A stretch of DNA of 64,000 nucleotides, from contig JAYJMM010000058.1 of the NCBI GenBank assembly GCA_037349105.1, positions 372,001 through 436,000 of the forward strand. Direction: 5' to 3'. Below the pieces are notes generated by a model. It made no database searches and was not told the origin of the DNA. It worked only from the letters and a program-made list of their open reading frames with translations. Positions 41,609-52,800 of this stretch are shown here, in pieces (position 1 is the first letter of the stretch; each line of letters opens with the position of its first letter). The translations under genes and the position numbers were made by a program. The DNA comes from Limnomonas spitsbergensis. Lineage: Eukaryota > Chlorophyta > Chlorophyceae > Chlamydomonadales.

Positions 41609-42641
41609 AGGTCAATGACGTTATACCCCTGGGCCCTGGGTGCCTGGGCCCCGGGTGCCTGGGCCCTGGGTGCCTGGGCCCCGGGTGCCTGGGCCCTGCT
41701 TAAAAAGGTTCGGCCGTGTGGGCGCCTAACAGAGGGATGGAAAGCAACAGGGGAACACCAAGGGAAAATATCCGCCTTCAAAAGGAAAACCGAAACCTGA
41801 GCCCCTCTAGAAACTAGCCTTCAACAATGGCAACCACATATTTTCTTTGTAGGCAAGTGTTTGTTTCCTCGTCTGCTTCACAACAAACTTCACTACTTAG
41901 TGTGATCTGCCTTAGACGAACAGGGCATAACCAATCTCGGAGGGAAACAGCTAGATGCAGTAGTACCATATCTCCTCTCGCGCACTCCTTTATTTCATTA
42001 TTGACAATGGCTTGAATGCTTTACCCAGCCAACTGGCCCTGCTCCAGCAGCATACAAGGGATGTTCGACAACACTATCCAATTCTTCTCGCTGCTGTCCC
42101 GGTCTACAAGAACCCGGTGCCCGTCCAACGCACAAACCCTTAACCCAGTGCCCGTCCAACGCATGGAGTCTACCTCTGGTTCAACAGTATGTCTCAATTA
42201 CTTCAAGGTGAGGATAATCTTGATATTTCAATTACCCTTATGTCTAGAGATGTCATAGAAACGATTGCGACAAATGAAGGTTGCTGCCTAACACCTCAAC
42301 CACAATCATCCGTCTAATGGTGCGAACTCTAAACCCCAAGGTCCGTCGAATGGTGTCGCCATCGCTCACTTGAGTCCAGGACCCCCGTCGTGATGACTCC
42401 ACTCATGCTTGCTTTCCCGGCCTCCTCAGACACGAACAGACCCTGCACACACAAGCAAGGATCAGGGATGATGCTTTGGGCTGCCTTTTACTTTTGGGGG
42501 GGGGTATTTCTTTCTCCTTTGTGTTATCCTCCTTCTTTCCCTCATAACATAAGATCCCTTTCTTTTCTCCCAACGGGACAGTTGGGCGCCCACGCGGCCG
42601 AGCCTTTTTGAGCAGGGCCCAGAGGTGTAATGTCATTGACA
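41609..42641. mobile_element. Inverted-repeat element 2 (about 1.03 kb)
   Basis: Left end gtcaatgacgttatacccct; right end gagcctttttgagcagggcc, then agaggtgtaatgtcattgac. The left TIR is interrupted by a 15-bp array, ctgggtgcctgggcc, of about five units (41632-41697). Confidence 0.72.
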
Positions 42642-42857
42642 AGCAAGGATCACAAGGTCACAACAAATGGGCTCAGTGCAACGCGAGTGATCCCATGATA
42701 TCCACTGGAGGCTGAAGAAGAGCATTTGGACACATGCTACGTGTGTGCATAAGAGAAAACTATGAGTACCCCACTCGCCATGAAGCAGTCAATAACGCAG
42801 CTTTACTTGTACCTTCCTCTCTCGTTCCTAATGTGTCTACCTCTCCCAATCAGACAA

Positions 42858-42912
42858 CGGGACCCCACACAGCCAAGCCTTTTGATCAGGGCCGAGAGGT
42901 GTGACGACATCA
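42858..42912. mobile_element. Solo end of the inverted-repeat element, diverged
   Basis: agccaagccttttgatcagg and gccgagaggtgtgacgacat. No partner found. Confidence 0.5.
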
Positions 42913-43244
42913 ACAAGAATCTTCTCTAACATGTGGACTCGGTCATCCCCCCTCTCATGAACCTTGAATGTATGCCCGGCTGACATGTTCAGGGTCTATG
43001 GCATTGGGCTCAAAGATGGAAGTAGAGGGTTACGCTTCAGGTTCATTGCTCTACTCCCCCCCCCTCGACCTACATGGATTTGACGATATGTCCGTCTGAT
43101 GTGGTGGTCGGCAGGACCGTAATTGTTACGATACAAACCGGTGCCTGAGGCAAGGCAGTAGCAGCAGCAGCAGCAACAGCAGGGGCCATTGGTTGGCATG
43201 ATCAAATAAACACATATAACAATGCTAGCAAATCCCACAGCAGG

Positions 43245-43400
43245 GCCAATCACCCACTGCTGTCTATGCTAGCAAATCCCACAGCAGGGCCAATCACCCA
43301 CAGCTGTCTATGCTAGCAAATCCCACATCAGGGCCAATCACCCACTGCTGTCTATGCTAGTAAGAGCCCCTCATCAGGGCCAATCACCCACCGCTGCCGA
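43245..43400. repeat. ~54-bp repeat, 3-4 copies
   Basis: tatgctagcaaatcccacag and cagggccaatcacccactgc recur from 43205 to 43395. Intergenic. 42913-43204 holds nothing recognised. Confidence 0.8.
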
Positions 43401-43886
43401 TACAAACCCAGAAACAAGAGAGATGCGCCGGTGGCTTGGCTAGCACTGTCACAGCCTGGCCACATACTGATGAAAATCTATGCTTGTCAGTATTTATTTT
43501 GAGTACTTCAGCTACAAGTACTTCAGCTACAATTCGGCCAACGGCCAGGAGGGTCTGGCGCAACAAGCCCTGCTGCTTAGGCCACCGGCCGCTGGCCATT
43601 CAAGGTTTAGTCCCCATCGGCCTTTTGGTGGCCGACTGGATGCCCTAAAAGCCCTTTGATGCACACCTAAACCCTTCACCCTAAATTAAACACCGCTACT
43701 TGCACCAAACGCCACCCGTCATGAGAGACCCTCGCTACTCCAAGGCAGGCTAACAAAAAACATCCCCCAATTAAGCTCACCCCCCCCCCCCCTGTTGCTC
43801 CCCTGCGTTCTACCCCAGCCGCCAGTCAAACCAAATCGCCAGTCAACCCTAGCCGCCGATCAACCCCAGCCACCACCTGCACCTTT

Positions 43887-46800
43887 TTAACCCTCACACC
43901 ATGAGAGGGGACCATGCACCTTCAAGGTCAGTTAGAGGTTTAGGGTTTAGGGTTTAGGGTCTCACACCATGAGAGGGGACCATGCACCTTCAAGGTCAGT
44001 TAGAACTCCCTCTTAGTATCCCAAGCCTATACCCAGCCACAGCCACACCCACACTCAGCCACACACACACACACTCAGCCACACACACACACACACACAC
44101 TCAGCCACACACACACACACACACAGCCGCACCCACACTCAGCAACACACACACACACACAGCCACACACACACCCGGCCACACCCACACCCGGCCACAC
44201 CCACACCCACACTCAGCCACACCCACACTCAGCCACACACACACTCAGTCACAGCCACACTCAGCCACACCCACACCCGGCCACACCCACACCCGGCCAC
44301 ACCCACACCCACACTCAGCCACACCCACACTCAGCCACACACACACTCAGTCACAGCCACACTCAGCCACACCCACACCCGGCCACACCCACACCCGGCC
44401 ACACCCACACTCAGCCTCCCCGCACTCAGCCACACCCACACCCGGCCACACCCACACTCAGCCACACACACACACTCAGCCACACCCACACCCAGCCACA
44501 CCCACACCCACACTCAGCCACACACACACACACTCAGCCACACACACACACAGCCACACCCACACCCGGCCACACCCACACTCAGCCTCCCCGCACTCAG
44601 CCACACCCACACCCGGTCACACGCACACCCACACTCAGCCACACACACACACTCAGCCACACACACACACTCAGCCACACACACACACTCAGCCACACCC
44701 ACACCCAGCCACACCCACACCAACACCCGGTTACACCCACACTCAGCCACACCCGCTCCCGGCCACTCCCACACTCAGCCACACCCACACTCAGTCACAG
44801 CCACACTCAGCCACGCCCACACCCAGCCACACCCACACTCAGCCAACCCGCTCCCAGGCACACCCACACTCAGCCACACCCACACTCAGTCACAGCCACA
44901 CTCAGCCACCCCTACACCCAGCCACACCCACACTCAGCCACACCCGCTCCCAGGCACACACACACTCAGCCACACCCGGCCACACCCACACTCAGCCACA
45001 CCCAGGTCCCATATGCCTGTACCCAGCCACACGCGCATCCAGCCGCACCCAGGTCCCGTGCCCGCACCCAGCTGACAGTTTGTCCCCACAATACCCCCAC
45101 CCTGACCTGTGACGCTTTTATAGAGTGGATGTGCCTCTGAGACACTTTGCGTTCCTGCATCCCCTCCAGTGTCATGTCCCCCTCGCACTGACATCCCCCG
45201 GAGCAGTTGAGGGACGCCTGCCCCATGAGCTCATAACTGCAGGAGGCAGGGGCAGGAGGCAAGAATGAGGGGTGGGGGATGAGGGTCTATGGATGAGGTA
45301 TGAGGGTCTATGGATGGGGACGAGGGGATGAGGATGGAAACTCGTGGGGGCGCGAGTTGAGGAACGCCGTGTTCAAAGCCACATAGGATAGTGTTCAAAG
45401 TTCAGTGTTCAATGTCAGCAAGATAAAGTTCGTGGTTAAGGGTTTAGGACAGAAGATAAGGGTTCAGGGTTCAGGCTTAAGGGCAGATAATAAGGGTCCA
45501 GGGTTAAGGGTTAAGGACAGAAGATAAGGGTTCAGGGTTCAGGCTTAAGGGCAGATAATAAGGGTCCAGGGTTAAGGATTAAGGACAGAAGATAATGGTT
45601 CAGGGTTCAGGGTTAAGGACAGAAGAGAAGGGTTCAGGGTCAAGGTTTAATGACGGTAGATAAGGGTTCAGGGTTAAGGACAGAGGATACGGGTTCAGGG
45701 TTAAAGGTTAAGGACAGAAGATAAGGGTTCAAGGTTCAGGGTTAATGACATAAGATAAGGGTTCAGGGTTAAGGACAGAAGATAAGGGTTCAGGTTTAAG
45801 GACATAAGATAAGGGTTCAGGGTTAAGGACAGAAGATAAGGTTTCAGGGTTAAGGACAGAAGACTAGGGTTCAGGGTTAAGGACAGAAAATAAGGGTTCA
45901 GGTTAATGGTTGAGAGATAATTGCTCATGCATGAAGGTTGTAGGGTTTTTGTATTATGGATGAGGGTAGCCTACCCAGTGCTGGACCCTAGTTCTTTCAC
46001 CTACGAGCGTCAAGGTTGTAGTGCTGGTTCAGGTTTAAGGACAGAAGATATGGATTCAGGGTTCAGGGTTAAGGACAGAAGATAAGGGTCCAGGGTTAAG
46101 GGTTAAGGACATAAGATAAGGGTTCAGGGTTTAGGGTTAAGGACAGAGGATAAGGGTTCCGGGTTAAGGACAGAAGATACGGGTTCAGGGTTAAGGACAG
46201 AGGATAAGGGTTCAGGGTTAAAGGTTAAGGACAGAAGATAAGGGTTCAGGGTTCAGGGTTAAGGACAGAAGATAAGGGTTCAGGGTTAAGGACAGAAGAT
46301 AAGGGTTCAAATTAATGGTTTAGAGATAATGGCTCATGCATGAAGTTTGTAGGGTTGTTGTATTATGGATGAGGGTAGCCTACCCAGTGCTCGACCCTAG
46401 TTCTTTCACCTACGAGCGTCAAGGTTGTAGTGCTGGACCCTAGACCCTAAATATGCGAGGGGCAAGGGTGTAGTGCTGGACCCTAAACCCTAAATATGCG
46501 AGGGGCAAGGGTGTAGTGCTGGACGCGAGACCCTAAACCCCAATAAGCTCAAGGTTTGAATGCCGGACCCTAGCGATGAAACCTAATCGGGTCAAGGGTT
46601 TAGTGCCGGACCTTAAAAACAGACACATGACCTTAGGCTAGAGCCATGATGAGAAATAGAAATCTACACCCCCTGGGGGTCGTGAGAGTGAAGGAAAAAG
46701 CGCAGCCTGGGCTCAAGGCACATCCACGACCTTAGGTCCCAGCCCTGACGGCCCGGACACCCACCCACCTGCGCAGCTTGGGCCGAAGCCACATCCATGA

Positions 46801-49800
46801 CCTTAAGTCCCAGCCCTGACAACCCGGACATCCACCCACCTGCGCAGCTTGGGCCAAAGCCACATCCACGACCTTAGGTCCCAGCCCAGACGGCCCGGAC
46901 ACCCACCCACCTGCGCCGGTGAGCCACCCCAATAGACACCCAGGTTGACTTGTCATCTTCACTGGGTGTCAGGGTGGGAAAGGAGAACTTCGTGACACCG
47001 TCCACCAGAGTAGACGCGACTTTCAAATCCAAGTCTGAAAGCGGATCCGGCGGTGGCGCGGCGGCGTCCGCCACCGTGCCGCTTTTCCTTGTGTCCAGTG
47101 CAAAGCTGATGGCCGCGCCGACAGTCGTGCATGAGAAGCCGAGCTTGGGTTGCCGGCCGGCCTTGTGGCGAGAGTCGTCCACCCACGTCCAGTTCTCATG
47201 GGCCTGGTGAATGCTCTGCAAGGCGGGTAGCCGGCAGGAAACGTGTTAATGGAGAAATACTTCCGGGTAAAGTTCGCATGGGTCCTGTGAATGCTCTGCG
47301 AGGCGGGTATAGAGCTGCCGGCAGGAAACGTGTGAATGGGGAAACACTTGCGGGTAGCCGGCAGGAAAGGTGTGAATGGGGAAACATTTCCGGGTCCAGT
47401 TCTTATGGGTCTTGTGAATGCTCTGCGAGCATGGTAGCAGGATACAGCATGATACGGCACAGAAGTGTAATAGGGTTCAGCCGGATTGTGCTACCATGTT
47501 GGCGAGGCCAGGTGTGTATAGAGCAGCTGGCGGGAAACATGTCAATGGGGTAACACTTCAATCTGAACACTAGGTTCAGGATGCAGGGTTGTGCTGGAGG
47601 GTAGAGCTGACAGCCAGGGATACGGGCCCAAATTTCCACCCTCCCAGTTTGGCCCTCCCAGTTTGGCCCAAATCCCGTATTGTATTGCATTGCTACGGTC
47701 CACTACAGTGCACCGGCTGGAAATCCACACTTTGCCTAAACAATCCACACTATTGAATCCCGAATCGGGCCAAAGTCCCTTGTCATATCGTATCTAGTCG
47801 TATCTTATTATCGTATTCCTTATCCTGTGTCCCAGCTTCCAGCCAGTGTTTCTTTTTCGGTTACGCGGCCACATTTGCATGGCTGCCCTGCGGCCGCCTA
47901 GGGCCCAATTGGGACCAAGCCTGGGGCGGCCTGCAGCTGGCGGCCCAAGCAGCATGGCTGGCCACACCTGGGGTCTCCGGCCGAAGACCGGAGTGTAGCT
48001 GACATGTAGCTGCGTCATGAAAAAGGAAAGGCTGCTTCCAGCAAGAGGCCTGCATAGCCTTGTGACGGATGCATTTTAAACAGTTGTGTACTTAGATGCT
48101 GTTGATGCATTTGATGATGCTGTTGCTAGATGCTGCATGTGATGATGCTGTTGCTAGATGCTGCATTTGATGATGCTGTTGCTAGATGCTGCATGTGAAA
48201 GAAATAACTGGACCAAAGTAACAGCTTGCGTGAGAGACACATAACCTAGTTAAGGGTTTTAAAATGAAGGGTTGGGTCTAATGTTTAATGTTTAGGGTTT
48301 AAGGGTTTAGGGCTCAGGGTTAAGGGCCCCAATACCATTAAGATGAGAAGCGGGGTTGTAGCATGTCCGGCAACAGCCTAACCATGTCATGGGAACACTT
48401 CAACCTGAACCCTAGGCACTGAAGGCCGCACGGGATATCAGGACGGGCTGGAGAGCTGAGCACTCCCAGTAAGATGAGGGGCAGAGGCACAGGTTGTCCC
48501 GCAACTGCCGCAACATAGAGGGAGGTCCCGGGGGCCTGCCTTAAATTGAGCGATGCCAAGGAGCTACCTCCCCCCCTAGACCCCCCTTGGCCCCCCACTT
48601 GCCTTCCCCACTCAGCCCCCCCCTCCCCACTCAGCCCCCTCCCTCCCCTTCCCCCTCGCCCTTCCCCTCCCCCACTCAGCCCCCTCACTCGCCCTTCCCC
48701 CTTGCCCTTCCCCTCCCCCCTCCCGACTCCCCTTCCCTTTCCCCCTCGCCCTTCCCCTCCCCCACTCAGCCCCCTCACTCGCCCTTCCCCCTCGCCCTTC
48801 CCCTCCCCCACTCAGCCCCCTCACTCGCCCTTCCCCCTCGCCCTTCCCCTCCCCCCTCCCCACTCCCCTTCCCCCTCGCCCCTCCCCTCCCCCCTCCCGA
48901 CTCCCCTTCCCCTTCCCCCTTGCCCTTCCCCTCCCCCCTCCCCTTCCCCTTCCCCCTCGCCCTCCCCCACTCAGCCCCCTCACTCGCCCTTCTCCCTCGC
49001 CCTTCCTTTCCCCCACTCAGCCCCCTCACTCGCCCTTCCCCCTTGCCCTTCCCCTTCCCCCTCCCGACTCCCCTTCCCCTTCCCCCTCGCCCTTCCCCTC
49101 CCCCACTCAGCCCCCTCACTCGCCCTTCCCCCTCGCCCTTCCCCTCCCCCACTCAGCCCCCTCACTCGCCCTTCCCCCTCGCCCTTCCCCTCCCCCCTCC
49201 CCCCTCCCCTTCCCCCTCGCCCTTCCCCTCCCCCCTCCCCCCTCCCGACTCCCCTTCCCCCTTGCCCTTCCCCTTCCCCCTCCCGACTCCCCTTCCCCTT
49301 CCCCCAGGACCCACCTTCAGCAGTATCTCCCCAACTAGGCAATGGTCAGACACTGTTGGCAGATTCCCCGGGATCATAGGGACTGGAATCGGCGCAAAAG
49401 CCGCCAGCGTGTCACTGGGCGCCAAAGGGCGTCGATCCAGCCCTTTGGCCGCCTTTGTTCGCAGGGAAGGAGCAAAGAGAAGGACGAAGGTGACGAAAAG
49501 TGAGAACGAAAAGGGGGATCGAAAAGGGGTCGCTATCAGTTGAGACTGGGGGTGGATGATGGTGCATGGGCAGGTGCAGGAGGAAGTAGGCAGGCAGCCA
49601 ATTGCATGAGATTAATTTATGGGCTGGCTGCTGGGTGCAATGCTGTCAGAACAGCGGAGGGTGACTTATCGTACGCTATGCACCATTCATCACGCGCCAT
49701 GTACCATGCATCATGCACTGGGCAGCATACACCATGCGTAATGCGCCATGCATCGTGCGCCATGCGCCATGCACCCTACAGGATGCATCATGCAGACATG

Positions 49801-52800
49801 CACCATGCATCCTAGGGTGTGCGTTGCTACAGCACCCTTCAGGCCCACACCTTTATCAAATCCAAACTCTAAAGACCTGCCTTGATAAACATGCCCTTAA
49901 GGTAACAATGCAGATGTGGCTCCGGCCCCGAGCTGCGCCGTTTGTCTTACCCGCACGCCCCTAGGGGGGCGTAGTTTTCTTTCTTTAATCATTCCCTCGG
50001 CGGCCCCCTTCCCCCGCCATGGACTTGCCTTCACAAACCCTAAAGACCTCCCTTAGGTAGAACTGGTGATAAACATGCCCTCGGCGGCCCCCTTCCTCGG
50101 CCATGGACTTGCCTTCACAAACATGTATACCAGCATCTCTGCCATGGCTCTGTAGCCGGTGTCCCCCGAGCCATGCACACCATCACTGTAGAAGGTCTCG
50201 AACTTAAGGGCCTCCATTGTCTATGAGGAGGGTGGAAATGAGGAGGGTGAAAACCCTAAACTCAAGGGCCTCCATTGTCTATGAGGAGGGTGGCAATGAG
50301 GAGGGTGAAAACCCTAAACTCAAGGGCTTCCGTTGTCTGTGAGGAGGGTGGAAATGAGGAGGGTGAAAACCCTTAACTCAAGGGCTTCCGTTGTCTATAA
50401 GGAGGGTGGAAATGAGGAGGGTGAAACCCTTAACTCAAGGGCTTCCGTTGTCTATGAGGAGGGTGGAAATGAGGAGGGTGAAAACCCTTAACTCAAGGGC
50501 TTCCGTTGTCTATGAGGAGGGTGGAAATGAGGAGGGTGAAAACCCTAAACTCAAGGGCTTCCGTTGTCTATGAGGAGGGTGGAAATGAGGAGGGTGAAAA
50601 CCCTTAACTCAAGGGCTTCCGTTGTCTATGAGGAGGGTGGCAATGAGGAGGGTGAAACCCTTAACTCAAGGGCTTCCATTGTCTATGAGGAGGGTGGCAA
50701 TGAGGAGGGTGAAACCCTTAACTCAAGGGCCTCCATTGTCTATGAGGAGGGTGGCAATGAGGAGGGTGAAACCCTTAACTCAAGGGCTTCCATTGTCTAT
50801 GAGGAGGGTGGAAATGAGGAGGGTGAAACCCTAAACTCAAGGGCTTCCATTGTCTATGAGGAGGGTGGAAATGAGGAGGGTGAAACCCTTAACTCAAGGG
50901 CTTCCATTGTCTATGAGGAGGGTGGAAATGAGGAGGGTGAAACCCTAAACTCAAGGGCTTCCGTTGTCTATGAGGAGGATGGAAATGAGGAGGGTGAAAC
51001 CCTTAACTCAAGGGCTTCCGTTGTCTATGAGGAGGGTGGAAATGAGGAGGGTGAAAACCCTAAACTCAAGGGCTTCCGTTGTCTATGAGGAGGATGGAAA
51101 TGAGGAGGGTGAAACCCTTAACTCAAGGGCTTCCGTTGTCTATGAGGAGGGTGGAAATGAGGAGGGTGAAACCCTTAACTCAAGGGCTTCCGTTGTCTAT
51201 GAGGAGGATGGAAATGAGGAGGAAGAAAAATCCTAAACTCAAGGGCTTCCGTTGTCTATGAGGAGGATGGAAATGAGGAGGGTGAAAACCCTAAACTCAA
51301 GGGCTTCCGTTGTCTATGAGGAGGGTGGAAATGAGGAGGGTGAAAACCCTTAACTCAAGGGCTTCCGTTGTCTATGAGGAGGGTGGAAATGAGGAGGGTG
51401 AAAACCCTAAACTCAAGGGCTTCCGTTGTCTATGAGGAGGGTGGAAATGAGGAGGGTGAAAACCCTAAACTCAAGGGCTTCCGTTGTCTATGAGGAGGGT
51501 GGAAATGAGGAGGGTGAAAACCCTTAACTCAAGGGCTTCCGTTGTCTATGAGGAGGGTGGAAATGAGGAGGGTGAAAACCCTAAACTCAAGGGCTTCTAT
51601 TGTCTATGAGGAGGGTGGAAATGAGGAGGGTGAAAACCCTTAACTCAAGGGCTTCTGTTGTCTATGAGGAGGGTGGAAATGAGGAGGGTGAAAACCCTAA
51701 ACTCAAGGGCTTCCGTTGTCTATGAGGAGGGTGGAAATTATGAATGGGGAAGAGGGGACGTCCTTGCTCCTGGTCAAACTTAAACTCACACACCTGCTCC
51801 GAGATGGCGCAGGATGATCAAACAATTTTCGACAGGGGGGAGGGAGGGATAAGGAGACTTTTCAAAACTTGTTTTGATTTTTTAAAAGAGGTCAGCAGAG
51901 GAAGGGTAACTTTCAAAGAGCCTCCTAGGATCAACAAATTCTTTCTGTTTGCACCAGTTCCCCATGTTTATTTTGTTTAGGGTGCCTCAGCTACAATACA
52001 GGGGGGGGCTCGGTGCAGCAGGACCTCTTGGTTCGGTGCCACTCCTGATATAATATTTCAGATGCATTCATTTCAGCGCAGTTCACACTTATTTCCACAG
52101 AGTGAGCGCTTATTTCAGCGCAGTTCACACTTATTTCCACAGAGTGAGCGCTTATTTCAGCGCAGTTCACACTTATTTCCACAGAGTGAGCGATCATTTC
52201 AGCCCACCTAGGCTGAGAAGTTTTGTGAAGCTTTTCCAGTCCAGCAGAGCCTCACAAAAGATGCATGGGTCATGTGCCCGCAAACAGGCACTAGATACAC
52301 TAGGACAGAATGCAAAAACCATTAACCCCCAGGGCAAGCAACTAGCACACAACCACAACAGTGGCGTGGGAAAGAACCCGATTAGGTGGCTGTCCTCCTA
52401 AAATGCTCCACCCTGAGCCCTGATGCCTGAGATATTTTTTCATCAACACTCGGCGGAATAATTAGCCCCCCCCCGCCCATCTCCCAATGAGCGACGAAGT
52501 CTGCGTACCTCTTCCGTTCTCCGAATGTGGTCCACCCTGAACCCTGAGACGTTGTTTGCCATGAGCTGATAGCAGCAGCCCTTGACCGACACCGCAGGCA
52601 GGGAGTAGTACAGTCCCATCTCCGTGTGGTCACGTTCCGCATTGTCCCAGAATAGGCCCTGTGCGGTACAAAGGGGGCATGTCTTGGTAGGAGTGCATGC
52701 AGTACGCTGGCAGTACACCAGCATCATACTAGGGCAGCCCAATCTGTGTGTGGTCACGATCTGTATTGCCCCAAAATAGGCCATGTGTCGTGACAGGGAG

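Noticed and set aside
43982..45112. 376-codon His/Thr/Pro-rich plus-strand open frame
   Set aside because: Pure CCACAC repeat on the opposite strand of gene C's last intron.
48440..48545. Possible extra gene C exon (acceptor aaggcag, reading GTSLYVAAVAGQP)
   Set aside because: Exons 7 and 8 already join in phase to give the expected family sequence, and no good phase-0 donor closes this stretch.
48338..49543. Pro/Ser-rich and Gly/Arg-rich open frames on both strands
   Set aside because: Repeat artefacts of the CCCTTCCCCCTCG array.
50564..51261. Glu/Gly/Ser-rich plus-strand open frames
   Set aside because: Generated by the 57-bp splice-acceptor array, antisense to gene C.
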